This document shows positions 21,065 through 32,163 of a DNA stretch of 64,000 nucleotides, piece by piece. This stretch comes from Symbiodinium natans (taxonomy: Eukaryota; Sar; Dinophyceae; Suessiales; Symbiodiniaceae), in NCBI GenBank assembly GCA_905221605.1, contig CAJNDS010002435.1:534001-598000 (forward strand), in the 5' to 3' direction. The translations under genes were made by a program, and so were the position numbers. The first letter of the stretch is position 1. Each line of letters opens with the position of its first letter. The notes under the pieces were generated by a model. The model worked only from the letters and a program-made list of their open reading frames with translations, was not told the origin of the DNA and ran no database searches.

Positions 21065-22271
21065 CCCACTGTGCCCTGTTGCTCGTCACACAAAGCGACA
21101 ACGAACAGTCTTGAGAGCTGCACTTTCGGGCAACCTTGGTTGCTCGACGGCATCCGAAACCAAGACACTACGAGACTTGTCGAGAAAAAACGAAAGTGGA
21201 GGAGAACTTATGTTACCGTAGACTCGCCTCAACCTCTGGCCGAAAGGCGCCTGAAACAAGCCAGCCAAGATCTGGTCAACCTTTCGCCCCCAAAAAAACC
21301 GTTTGCACCTGGGCCAATCCGAAACCACAATGCCCCGTTCTGGGACCTTTTGGACTCCCCCTAAACCCACCCAAGAATCTCTTGGCAACGAGCCCCTGGA
21401 AACAGGCACGCGACGTCCCGTGGCTTGGCCATGCTTGGGTCAGCCCAGGAAGCGGATTTAAAAAAAAAGCCCTACTACATCCCCATCTTTGCACAGCGAG
21501 GCTCCTTGTTTCCGCAGCCCAGTAATTCTCTCTTGGGCTTCGACCGCTGCAAGGCCCGGAGCGGCTTCTTCAACTGCTGGGGGCCTTAAGCTAAGTGGCC
21601 ATCGCGGGTAGAACGCGACCCGCGAAGGCCAAACTTCTTAGTGTGGGAAACTGGCGTGTTGCATGGGCTCCCCCACCCATGATTTCGGGGGCCCCTTAAG
21701 CCCAAGAGCCGCTTCGAGGCTCAAGCGTCAGATGCAAATGCGCTGGGATGCGTAGAAGCTCCTACAGTGAAAGGCGTTTGCCGTTGGATTTTTGTTTGGG
21801 ATTTTTGCTCCGAACACCCACGCCTGGCAGGAAATGCGATAGTCCACTTCAACACATGACAAAACTGCACATCGACAACAAAAAAAGCCCTCATTCACGG
21901 CATTCATTATGTAGAGAACATGTGCCACCATGTCTATAAAAACACACAAGATTCTAATTCTAACATATGAGCGACTGCCATGACCGGCTGGCGGTGCTAC
22001 TATGTGCTACTGTACGCAACATGAGGGGTGTGGCTTGTCACAAGGTTTAGCGTCGGCTGTCCACGCTTGATTTGTGCAGGTGTCGCTTTGGGAAAATTTC
22101 AAGGCTATAGCCCACCCAACGGTTTTTTAACTTAGGGGTGTCGCTTTTCAGGTGTTCCCCGCTTTACAGCGTTTTGGTCTTTCGTGTCCACCCCTTACTT
22201 GCTTGAATGCCTGGGGGTTTAAGCGCTTACTCATATCGTAACGGCAATGTTCTGGAAACCAACCCGCCAAC
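21065..22271. other. Intergenic, no gene seen
   Basis: Unique sequence without telomere-type tracts. Overlapping open frames of 97-129 codons at 21071-21525 on both strands have no recognisable domain. Confidence 0.5.
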
Positions 22272-22424
22272 TCGAATTCCCGAGATTTCGCAATCAGCCA
22301 TATCATGCAAGGTGCGCTGCACCCTCGCTACAGCAAGAAAAAGCCTCAACTTGAACGAAAACTGCTCCTCGCCCTCCTCTATGTCTTCGGCAGCGATCAG
22401 GCCAGGGATGTACAATGGTGGGAC
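22272..22424 (-). CDS. Possible exon of a SET-domain protein
   Basis: Reading minus, an AG acceptor (CATAAG) precedes 51 in-frame codons that end at a possible GT donor (CGA/GTTGGC). The peptide includes YIPGLIAAEDIEEGEE, which resembles the first SET-domain strand pattern (G-L-x-A-x-x-D-I-x-x-G-E) of SETD/LSMT-type lysine methyltransferases. No other SET motif was found nearby, so this is an orphan exon, part of a gene with long introns, or a chance match. Family assignment is inference from one motif. Confidence 0.33.
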
Positions 22425-23063
22425 CTTATGGGCTCATGATCTAACACGGCCCTCGACTGCTTGTGCAAGGCATGTAGCATGTCACGACTTAGGGGCCAGC
22501 GCTTCCTCGTTTGATCTTTGGGCTGACCTGCGTCAACTGCGACGTGACTCTGCACCATGTCCCCACCATGTTCCCACCATTCATCCCCAGCATAGGTCGT
22601 TGAGCGCCCCACGAAGCAGCCGGCTTCTTTGGCCACTTTGAAAAGGCGCTCCACCGCTTCCTGCCACACCGCAAGCCATACACATGCGCACGTTGCAGTC
22701 ACGATGTTGGCCTAAAATGGCCGCCTCCACATCCAATTGCGCGTCTCCTTGCTAGCACGACCAAACTCCGTAAGCACGAGCAGTTCGTCTAGGGGCCGCG
22801 CGCGCAGCCTTGCCCAGATCTGCCATGACTGCCAGATTCTTCTTGGGATCCTCCAAATATCATTGTGTGCGGACCCCATGAACTCGACCACACATCCGCA
22901 TCAAGAGTGTGAGCACACAAACAAGTATGAACACAGAAAGGCAAACAAACAACAAAACAAACATGTTGCATCATCAAGAAGAACAGGAACACAATGAACA
23001 AACACAAAAAAAAACAAAAAACAATAGTTTACTTCGAACATCCCCACCCTCTCTTTGTAGAGA
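22425..23063. other. Intergenic, no gene seen
   Basis: Open frames of about 100 codons exist on the minus strand (22397-22702) but carry no motif I recognise. An A-rich stretch at 22910-23040 on the plus strand has many CAAACAA units. Confidence 0.5.
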
Positions 23064-23345
23064 CTTTGGGGCTGGGCACTCCGGGGACAATCTGCATTTG
23101 GGCACTCCCGGGAGACTCTGCGGGAACACTCTAGTTTGGGCACGCCAGGGAGAGTCTGGGCACTCCGGGAGACTCTGCGGTTGGGCACTCCAGGGAGACG
23201 CTCGGGTTGGGCGCTCCAGGGACACTGTAGAGTTGGGCACTCCAGGGACACTTTGGGGTTGGGCACTCTAGGGATGAGTGAGGAGTAGACCGGGCGAGGA
23301 GAAGAGTTCCAGGTGAGGAGAAGACTTCCGGGCGAGGAGAAGAGG
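23064..23345 (+). repeat. Minisatellite, GGGCACTCCAGGGAGA-type units
   Basis: About eight imperfect units of roughly 21-27 bp built on TTGGGCACTCCAGGGA(G/C)ACT run to about 23275. Three or four units of about 19 bp built on GGCGAGGAGAAGA follow (23286-23345). Open frames with repeating VPNAESP-like peptides on the minus strand come from this repeat. Confidence 0.88.
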
Positions 23346-24539
23346 TGAGTTTGAAATCTAACAACCCCACACCGAGGGTGGGGAACAACATGAAGGGCAC
23401 GAGCTGCTTCGCGAAACACCATCAATGGTGTTGACTAATCTGCCAGTTGCTTTGACCTTGCTGTCGAGCACGCGGTTGCCGGATGAATGCCAAGTATGAC
23501 GAAAAATGCAAATATTTTTTCGCACCTTTTTTCACCTGCACGTGAGAGCTCTCGGTCCTTCACGGCCGCTCATCTAGCAAGTCCCCCAACGGGATCTCTG
23601 CGCCATTACCGGCGTCTCGCGAACAGACCGGCAGCTCCAGCAGGGACTGCGCGTGGGCCCGCATGGCAGCGAGCGCTGCAAGGGCAGTCCACCGCCGTGT
23701 CAGTGCCCGCGCCGCGGCAATTTGAGCCCACGAGGCCCGCGTGCGTCTGCGGACCCGCGCGAGGCGGCGAATGAACGCCAGCGTCCCGCTGCTGAAGCGG
23801 CCCCCGACCTCAAGGCCGAACACGACGAGGCGGCAGCGGCCCCGTCCGCGCTGGGCCGCCTGCTCCAAAGCGAGGCCCGGCCGCACATCCTCGCCCGGTC
23901 GCGCCTGCCCGTCGCATCGGACGGGGCAGACCAAGGGTGGTATTAACCGCGATCTGCGCCCCCTGCCACAAAGGCAGGCCGTTGGCCACCACCTCGATCC
24001 TCCGGCCGTCCGTCGCCGGCACGTCAAGGTTGAGGTCCCGCAGAGCGACGCTGGTGGCCCAACCGGGCGGCAGATGCGAGCAGCAGCCCGCTCCAGTGGT
24101 CCCACTCTATGCGCGAGCACCCCAACCTGTGCGCAGGCCGGAACGGTGGTCCCCGCAGCGGTGTGGGGCGAGCGGCAACGCCAGTCGCAACCGCCGAAGC
24201 AGGAAGATGCGGAACTCCCCACTGTCGACGACGAAGTCCTGGCAGCTCGGGATGGCGGTGATCGCGCAGCTGGCTCCTTCGCCGCTTTGGGACAGAAAGC
24301 AGCGCCCGGATGCAACATCCAAGTCAAAGAAAAACATCTCGAACGCGCGCTTGTCCACAGCAGCTCCGGCACTTTGCTGCCATCCCCGCCTCGTGGGGGC
24401 GGAAAGCCCGGCATCTTCTCCGAGGTTGGGGGGCGCCGTGCCCTCCAACAGCGCTGGTTAAGCTGGCGCCTGGCACCCCTGCGATCGTAGGGATTGCGCG
24501 GCCTGCTCTGCCTCAGGGGCACACCCGCTGCTGCGACAT

Positions 24540-25932
24540 TCAACAAGGGCCGCATGAGTGCGGCGAGCGTGCCGGGGTGGCACGCCTGCAGCGCGGTGAC
24601 GGTGTCTGCCCACGAGGCCCAATACGCCGCATGCCTGTGCTCCCTAGCCGGTGACAAGCCAAGGCCACCCATGCGCAGCGGCAAGTGGGCTCGCCGCTCG
24701 CTCTCAGGCGGGAGGTCCAGCGGTACGTCCCCTCCCGACAGCAAGGTCGCCAGGCAACGCAGTATCGCTTCGTCGTGCGACGCCGCGTACGACGCTGTTG
24801 CGCTCGGCGGCACCGTGCGCAGCAGGTAGTTACACCGAGGCGCCGCGCAGAGCAGGGGCGGGGCAGGGCCGCGACGAGGCCCGGAGGCTCCTCGCCAGCG
24901 GCGTTCCACGCCCGCGTCTTGCCGAGGTGGACTTGGACGTTGGCGTGTTGGGACAGAGCCTCTTGCGCTGACCGCAGGGCGGGGAGGGTCCTCTCCGGCG
25001 TGGACGTGACGTAGACGTCATCCAGAAAAGCATAGAGGCGTTCATCTGGCCGCAACTGAGAGTGGAGGTGGAGAAGGGCCGCATGTTGGCCGAGCGCATA
25101 TAGCCCCGGCATCAGTGGATCGCCTTGTTCCCCGCCCTCGCCTTGCAACACCTCATGCCCCTCCCCCCGCTCATCGTCATAGATATAGCGGCTGGACTGC
25201 CCGTAGAAGAGGTGTGCGAACGGCAACAGGCCGGCCAGCGATTCGTGGGAGCTCAGGGCCCGCAGCATGCTGGCACGGGAGATGTGGTCGTACGCACCCA
25301 CGCCATCTATGCTCAGTATCGTTGTTCGAGGGTCGGCTTCCGTTGCGGCCCGCAACGCCCGGACCAGCGCCTCCGAGCCAGCGCGCGTGCTGAGCGCGTA
25401 CTGAAACGGCGCGCACGCCTGCCGAAACTGCTCCCCGAACTGCTGTGCCAGCGTGCGTGCCACGAGCCGGCGAAGGACATCCCCAATCACGAGCGCCCGC
25501 ACTCCGCCCGCCGGCTTAGTCAGCGCAACCATCCGGCCGAGTCTGAGTGCGCCCGCGATCTCTCCTTGCACGTCAGCGACGGCGAGTCTGCCAGCGACGC
25601 GGCCGAGGAGCTGGGATGAGCTGGGTACTCAACTCCTCGTCCAGCAGGACCCGCAGGTGCTCAATTGTACAGCCCGACGGCCCCGCCGCTGCCCCCCGAC
25701 GTGCTCGGCGGAGATTGACCAGCAGCCGCCGAGGGCAAATCGCGATGACGGGCGAGGAACGCGGATCCAGTGGCGGGTCCGGGTCCCGCAGCGCGGCCAG
25801 CGTTTCAGACGTGGCGGGTGCCAACGGGGAAGCTATTAAGGCTGTTAAGGCCTGCATCAAATACTTTTTTTTGTCTTTGATATCAGCCAAATCAATGAAA
25901 TCTTTGTAAATGAACTTCACCTCCTCTGTCAA
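24540..25932 (-). pseudogene. LINE copy 1, reverse transcriptase domain
   Basis: In the 343-codon frame starting at 25571, motif A is ILSIDGVGAYDHISR with D89, motif B is GEGGEQGDP at residues 144-152, and motif C is AFLDDVYV with FLDD at 182-185 (most LINEs have F/YADD). LGKTRAWN follows. The upstream fingers region (AAAGPSG, then TIEHLRVLLD) is in another frame at 25573-25932, so there is a frameshift near 25572. The core motifs are all present, but the open frames around them are broken. Confidence 0.9.
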
Positions 25933-26368
25933 ATTTTGATATCTGAAGCAGGGCAGCGGCGGAGAGCTCGCCCACGGGCAGCCGCTCTGTCAGCCGCGGA
26001 CGCCTCTGTGGACCCCCGAGCTGCGGCCGCCCCTTCGAGGAGCAGTTGGACTCATTTTCCCTCGCAGAAGAAGCGCTCCCGGCGCGCCAATTCAGCCCAG
26101 GGACCCGGGCTGCGCCGGGCGCCCGGAAGAGCAGCATCCGTGGAGCCAAAACACACAATTTCCAGCCATCCAACTCCGTATCCGTGGGGCGTCCAGGATC
26201 GCCTCCAGCGCGACTCGCATGGCGTTCCGCAAGAGGCCACGCAGTTGGCGTGGCGGTGACTGGGACGTGTAAACCCGGTTGCCGAGTTCGGCGGCCAAAT
26301 CAACGCTGCGCAGGCGGAGGGCAATCCGGCCGGTGAAGCCCGCGCTTGGCCGCGTCACCCCGCTGGCA

Positions 26369-26995
26369 TCATCTGGCATCTTGGTCGCTGTCCGTGTCGA
26401 GCTGTGTAGCCGCGGGCGGTCTCACGCCCTGCACGCCCCGTCGCCCGCGGCCGCGACCCCCACGCCCGCGCCGCCCACGGCCGCGGGCGCGAGCAGCCAT
26501 CCCGGCAACTTGCGCAACCTGCGCGTCGACGCTGCAACCCGCTGGTGTGGTATTGTCGGCGACGGGGATGGGGGGCGCTGTTAGCGCAGCTGCGCCCGCG
26601 GCCTCCCCCGTGTAGCACATGAGCGGCGCTTCCTGCGAGCTGGCTGTGAGGTAGTGGTTCTCCTGCACCAGCGCCGCGACTGCCACGGGCAGCATGACCC
26701 CGCCCGCTGGCGGCGCAACGCCCCGCAGGCTACGCAGGGTTGCATCCGGGGTCGGAGCCGCGCCCGCGCGCGTCTGTTGTTCGATGGCAGACAGGAGTTG
26801 CGTCACGGAAACGGGTAGTGGTTGTGCCAGCGCCGCGCGGCCGGCCCGAAACCAAGGGACACCCTCCCACGCTTTGGCCGCGGAGTCTTCCAGCAGACCC
26901 GCGGCATGGAGCAGTAACGGCACGAAGTACTGCGACAACGTAGGCCGGGACCCTCGAGCGCGGACCGTCGGGGGCCCCTGTCCCTGCCACAGCAA
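26369..26995 (-). pseudogene. LINE copy 1, N-terminal region
   Basis: A 208-codon open frame. The first two thirds are Ala/Leu-rich. The end has a basic Arg/Gly cluster (about residues 168-186), which would suit RNA binding. It lies directly upstream, in element order, of the segment leading into RT. No conserved domain was recognised, and its membership of the LINE is inferred from position and composition. Confidence 0.5.
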
Positions 26996-27195
26996 CCTCA
27001 GCAGATATTGGGTCTCGCCATCATGCTGCGGGCACCGCGGGGTACACGCGGGCGTGGTTTCGCATTACGAAATGGGTATTCCATTTGTTATACTTATAGC
27101 TTAGTTTTTACGGGCTGTTTGTGCAGTACCTTTCGCACACCAGGAATAAGTTAGAGAACTACGCATCGGATCCTTGGAAGTTTTCGGTAAGAAGC

Positions 27196-27970
27196 ACTTT
27201 TTTTTTTTCCGGCGCCCGGCCGCATCAGCCCCGTGATGCAGGTCCGGGAGTTACGAACTCGAAACCTCTACTATCGCCATCGCGTGCTGCTGCCGGCTTT
27301 GCAGCGAACCCTGCCATGCTCGCAAGGTGGGCCACACGCTACGCTCATGCTGATGCCTCATCGGCACGAGCACTAACTCTCGCCCTTCAGGCCACGAGGC
27401 GTTGCGGACCGGCCTCTTGCAACTCTGGGGACGTGGCCTGCTTGCAGCGTTCGGCGGCGGCAAGCGAGGCTGTCAGTCGCGGGACAGGGGGGATACCAAC
27501 GTCGCATCGCAGCACAATGCACAGCCCGAGGGGGTGACGCCGTAGAGGACCATGTCGACGCGACGACGATCATCCTGCGGCACTCCCGGGGCAGTCGTGT
27601 GCGTGAGATCATTGCTGCGGGACGACGTGTCCCATCGTGTCCCTCTGGCCCCACCACTTCGCGGGCGACGCCGACCCACGCATGCTCCACGAGCTTCGCC
27701 CGGCGTGCGATCAACCCGGTGCGTGGGCACGCGACGGCGTGGTCTCCGAGCGCATCACACGTGAGGCTGCAACCCGGAGCGCCCCCACCGCAGATGTTCG
27801 CTGCCAATGGCAGAGCCAGCCACGCTCTTTTTTGGTGTTTCTTGCATTCACCTGTACTTTTTTGCACGCCTTGTTGCTCACCGTTCTTCACTTGTTCATT
27901 CACGCGATAATAAATGTTTTTTCCAGTTTTCCTCGCAGCGGTTTGTCCCGAGTCGGCTAGGGCTGCCACG
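27196..27970 (-). pseudogene. LINE copy 2, C-terminal endonuclease-region fragment
   Basis: The minus-strand frames hold a Cys/His segment (GDHAVACPRTGL, about 27700-27750) followed by DDRRRVDMVLYG and CALCCDATLVSPL (about 27490-27580). This is the pattern of the zinc and restriction-like endonuclease region at the C-terminus of R2/CRE-like LINEs. A run of about 11 A on the minus strand (27199-27209 as T) lies just past the coding end and could be the remnant of the poly(A) tail. The 5' part is absent, as expected for a 5'-truncated insertion. Confidence 0.72.
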
Positions 27971-28046
27971 GACCGGCCGCGGGCGTCGCCTCAGGCGCGC
28001 AGCGGCAAGCGGCTCGCGGCCATTGGGTACACGTGGCGCCAACAGG

Positions 28047-29141
28047 TCAGCCAGCGGCGGCTCCGCCCCCGTCACACTCATCTGCCCTGTCCAGCGGCCG
28101 CTCCAGGAGTGACAGGGCGAGAGCCCGCTGCGCTGCGACGGCCAGCATGCCTGTCCAGCGGTGACAGCCGCCTGCCGGGCTGCGGCACAGTGGCTCGCAG
28201 TCCGCGCTTTGGAGTCGGCCAAACGGCGGAGGAAATCCGGGCCACTTCGGCGCCGAAGCGCCCGCCCACCTCGACCGCGAGCACGACCAGGCGACACCTA
28301 CGGGCGGCCAACAGCTCCGGATACGTGGCTTGGCGTTTCCGGCGTGCTGCGTCCGCCGCCGCTTTGCCCGGCGCGCGGTCCGCGCCAGCCCGCGCGGTGC
28401 CGTCCCGGCCGACGGGGCTGACAAAAGTGGTGTCGACCGTTGCCTGGACGCGCGCAGCGCTGCGAGTGCGGCGACCGCGGTTAGGACGTATAAGTCATCG
28501 AGGAACGCAAGGAGCCGTTCGGAGGTATGGGGAGCCGTTCGGAGGTATGGAAAGCGGAGGAGGCCTGGCACAAATCGGCATGCTGGCGAAGGGCGAACAG
28601 CGCCGGAGCTAGCGGGTCGCCTTGTTCGCACCCCCCTCCTTGCGTGATATCGCATCCCACCAGCAGTACGTGGAAGGACAGCCATATTTAAAAAAGCTTC
28701 ACGAAACGGAGGAGCTCGGGCGCGATGGAAGGTCTCCGACAGCGCTGCCTGGGTGAGTGCAATAGTGCAGCCCGTGCCGTCGCAGACAGACGCCAGCGCT
28801 GCCGAGAAATACGGCACTCCCGCATTGCACAACGGCTCTGCCTCGAACGCCACCCCGTCCGGATCATCCCCATCGAAGGCTGCGAGCGCGTACAGCATAG
28901 CTTGAAAAGCTATCCACTGAGCATGGGGCCGCATTCGCCAGTGCCCGCACGAGTCGAACCCAGCGTCACCACACATGGGGTGGGCAACCCACTGTGTTGT
29001 GGCTGCGCAGCTAACGCGCCCGCGCTCGCACGCAGCAAAGCCACGTACAGCCAAGAGTTCCTGCCGTGCAATCGAGGGTTTTCGGGAGGGCCTCTGCACT
29101 GCCATGCCTCGGCCTGGCAGGCTTGTGCAGCAGGCCAACAT
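28047..29141 (-). pseudogene. LINE copy 3, RT fragment joined to the C-terminus by an internal deletion
   Basis: A 364-codon minus frame contains LLAFLDDLYVLTA, the RT motif C (about 28480-28515). Only about 200 bp later another frame reads CRLVVLAVEVGGRF (about 28265-28310), the C-terminal motif found in copy 1 far downstream of RT. More than 1 kb between them is missing. Motifs A and B are degraded upstream. Inactive. Confidence 0.65.
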
Positions 29142-29454
29142 CCGGATGTGACATCCCCAGGCACAGGCGGCGTCTCCGCGCCCAACTCCTCACGTCGCAT
29201 GGCTCCTGCGGATCGCGCGCGGGTGGGCCCAGCGGCGGCGTGGAAGGCGCCACGTCGCTCGCCGTGTCGGACCCAGTCGGAGCGGCACCGTCTTTGTTCG
29301 CGGCTCTTGGCGTTGCTATAAGGGCGTATGCGCGTTGAGCGTCATTTGGAGCATTGGGCGCGCGCGGCGACCCAAGTGGCACGGCATGTTCCGCTGGGAC
29401 AGGTGGCTGTGCAAGCAGGCCCATTTGTGCGAGAGCATGCAGTGTGCGGATGAG

Positions 29455-29600
29455 GGGCGTTGTGTTGCGATGCCACCCTTGTCTCCGCGCTCGCACAGTC
29501 CACAGCGGGCGCCGCGGATACAGACGGCACCGTGTCCCGAGCGCTGCGCAGCGGAGGACCTCAGGAGCTCGGGCTGGCCGCCTCGCACCACCTGCTGCGC
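29455..29600 (+). pseudogene. LINE endonuclease-region fragment, opposite orientation
   Basis: The plus-strand frame reads CCDATLVSAL, then ADTDGT and RSGGPQEL. This matches the order CCDATLVSPL...ADxDG...GGPQxL of the LINE C-terminus (compare copy 2). It is the only LINE piece here on the plus strand, so the region has been rearranged. Confidence 0.5.
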
Positions 29601-29689
29601 GTCCGGTCGCAAAGCGCACCGCCTGCTCTCCGCCGTGCGGCCACAGCGGGCTGGCCTCGCCGTTGGTGGCACGCCTGTCCGAGAACGGA

Positions 29690-30500
29690 CATTGCGGGAT
29701 ATTGCCGGCGACGCGGGCCCCACCTCATGCCACGGCGCGTTCGAGTGGCAAGGCGCGCGGGGAGCAAACATTCGCGATGTGGCGCACGCACTCCAGTGAT
29801 TTCCGAAAGCATTTAGGCGGGAGCAGCATCCGCAGACGTCGGAGTAGAGGCACCGGAATTGCACGTTGGGGATTGCGAAGCCTTCATGGATCGGTGCGGA
29901 GTGTTGCCCGGGCTTTGAGAGCAGCGACGCACGCGACGCCGGAGACGGGTCAGCAAGACGTGTGGGGCACCCAGGAGGGTGAAAGCCTTGCAGGTCCGCC
30001 CCAGACTGTGTCGTCGTAGTGGACAGCTGTGGCGCAGCGTTCCAAAGGCGCGCTTGCCCGCGTTGACCTGCACCTGTGCGTGCGCGCACAGCGCAACCGC
30101 GAGCCACTGTGCAGACGGGCTCACGATTCTGGCAGCGTGGCGCAATTTCAGACGCGCCGCTGGAAGAGGAGGTGCGGATCGCGTAATCGGCCACGCTGCG
30201 GCGCACCGCTGCGGCGCACCGCTGCGGCACCCGGCGTCAAGGTCACAGAGCTTGGAACGCCACTGAATGCAGGCCCGCCACGCGGGGGTTTGGATTGAGG
30301 TGCCACACTGCCAGCATTCCAAATATTTTTGAAGCATCAAAGCAGATGTGCAAATTCTCAAACCAGTGGCGGAATGGCAAACATTAAAGCCAGGTACACA
30401 GGGAGCGGTCAGCATGGCTCGGCGGCTGACATGGTCGCATGCTCCCACCCCATCAATCAAGAGGACTGCAAGAAAGGGATCACGGCATCCCGTCACATTC
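29690..30500 (-). pseudogene. LINE copy 4, heavily decayed
   Basis: RT motif A survives as VLLIDGVGACDHVSRRAML (near 30400-30465; compare ILSIDGVGAYDHISR in copy 1). A Cys-rich piece resembling CGCG...D..GDHRAAC survives near 29760-29850 (CGCCSRLNAFGNHWSACA). Motifs B and C were not found. It lies in line with copy 3 but cannot be joined to it. Confidence 0.6.
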
Positions 30501-31294
30501 GGCTGCCAGCATCGCGCGGCCCATTCTCAGCATTCGCATACTGTTAACAGATACGGTTGAACATGCTCCACAAACAGGCACGCGAACAGAAACAACAAGT
30601 GCGCCGCCATTTTTGCTCGGCCCGATGGCCCATCGAGCCTCGTTATTGTTAATCAGAGCTTCATCACTCGGTAAGGCTCAACGAACTCCTGAATCGCTCT
30701 CAAGGCAAACAAAGCTTCAATATGTCCCCCAAGATCACTTACGCTGCGGGTGCAAAGTTTCGGGCCTTGTGGGTCGGCTTTTCCCCTTTTCCCCGACCCG
30801 CGGTCGCTATCCGTATGTGAAACCCGACCATGTGGACAAGAAACTCCGCAGGGCACCGCTTGGACTTCCGACATGCACGTTACCCGTCGGCCATCTGCAG
30901 CGGGTGTCTGCTTTTTTGGCTTTCAGGTATCCAGAATGCCTGCAATCTCCACGCACCTCTCGCCTGGACCGAAAACCGCCGTTTCCATCAAGGCTTGTTT
31001 GCCTCACTCACACATGACGACTCCCACGAGCAAATTTGGTCGGGAGCCCTTTTCCGGCGAGTTGAAATTTCAACGACAACAAAAAGGCAACTCTTTTTCG
31101 GTGCCTTTGGACGGCGTCCAACGAAGCCTTGCAACCTGTATATTTCCTTATCCCGTTCGTGCATCTCACTCCGCGGCAATTGCGACTGCCCACAGTTTTT
31201 AAGCTCTGTTGGGATGAGTCTTGCCCCATGTGTTGGTGTGGTTCCAGAATGCGCCTCGTTGCGTATGCCCCAAAGGCTTTCGCACGCGGCCAGA
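30501..31294. other. Intergenic, no gene seen
   Basis: Overlapping open frames of up to 192 codons on both strands (30439-31017 and neighbours) have no recognisable domain. Confidence 0.5.
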
Positions 31295-31400
31295 TATGGG
31301 GGTTTCCGAAATTAGAGGTACCTTATTGGGGCCCTTATTACAAGGGAATCCTGCCATTTGGGGGTCTATGATAAGCCCCTATTTTCGGAAACCCCCTATA
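31295..31400. mobile_element. Small TIR element (MITE or introner-like), GGGGGTTTCCGAAA family
   Basis: 106 bp. The left end TATGGGGGTTTCCGAAAT and the right end, read in reverse complement, TATAGGGGGTTTCCGAAAAT form terminal inverted repeats of about 18 bp. The interior has no coding. A diverged relative lies at 36742-36847. No clear target duplication was seen. Confidence 0.7.
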
Positions 31401-32163
31401 GAAATTCGGACACGTTTTCGCAGTGATGGCAGACGTCGTCGCATGTCTGCCGCGACACTAGCAACGATTCCTGCTCTGCGCAGCTCCATAGTCGTCAGCG
31501 AACAATCATGGCAGACAGGCCGCGCAAAAAACGTCATCGAAATGGCAAAAATGCGGCTGGTGCCAGATGTGGCACGCACGCCTCGGCGGGATGGCCCGGT
31601 GATCGCTGGGAGGGCGAACTGCGTGCGAACTGCGGGCGAACTGTGGGCGAGTCGCCAGGGGGAACGGGAAAGGAGGCCCTGAAAGTCCAAGTTCTGGTAG
31701 GAGCATGGCTGCACCAACGTGAGATATTCCGATCGCCAAAAATGGGATGCATTTCTGCTTTCGCCGTCTGCCGAAAAGGAGTTGCTGGTGAGCACGCCCA
31801 ACACCAAGATTGCAACGCAACATCCCGCTTCTGCATCCGCATCGATACTGCTTGCCGACATGGAAGACCCGGATGAAGCATCGGCGAGATCGCAGGGCTT
31901 TCCGTGGTCGCGCAAATCGCGTGATTCTCCTGATGCGCGTGAGGAGTGCTAGGTGCTACGCCTCGATCAGGACCGATTTTTGGGTTCCGGTCGTTGTGTT
32001 GGCCAAAAAAAAAACGCCCAGCCCGGAACCCTTTGGAGTCAGACCGAAACAGCTCAGCTGTCCTCCGCATTCATGTACTGATCACGGGTAAACTTCGCCC
32101 TCGGGGCGTACTCTTCACGGGAATTTGGGGAATCGGGCTCAGGTGGGTTTGCACTTGGGGCTA
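31401..32163. other. Intergenic, no gene seen
   Basis: Open frames of 178 codons in two minus frames (31379-31915, 31534-32070) overlap plus-strand frames. None has a recognisable motif. Confidence 0.5.

Larger units (their letters stand above)
23540..26995 (-). pseudogene. LINE copy 1, decayed non-LTR retrotransposon (nearly full coding region)
   Basis: Fragments on the minus strand appear in correct protein order, in several frames. They are an Arg/Gly-rich N-terminal segment (26369-26995), a segment with an APRMLLFR motif (25892-26379), reverse transcriptase (24540-25932), an HLPLRMGGLGL thumb-like segment (about 24620-24860) and a C-terminal domain ending near 23560 with LVVFGLEVGGRF. 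The frames shift near 25570, 24850 and several times below 24500. RT with a C-terminal restriction-like endonuclease region fits R2/CRE-like LINEs, but the nuclease centre is not clear in this copy. GC content is visibly higher than in the flanks. Inactive. Confidence 0.85.

Noticed and set aside
22901-23425. 174-codon minus frame with VPNxxVSLE repeats
   Set aside because: Translation of the minisatellite at 23064-23345; unit length varies and frames break.
23653-25909. Many long plus-strand frames opposite LINE copy 1
   Set aside because: GC-rich antisense shadows of the minus-strand RT and C-terminal regions.
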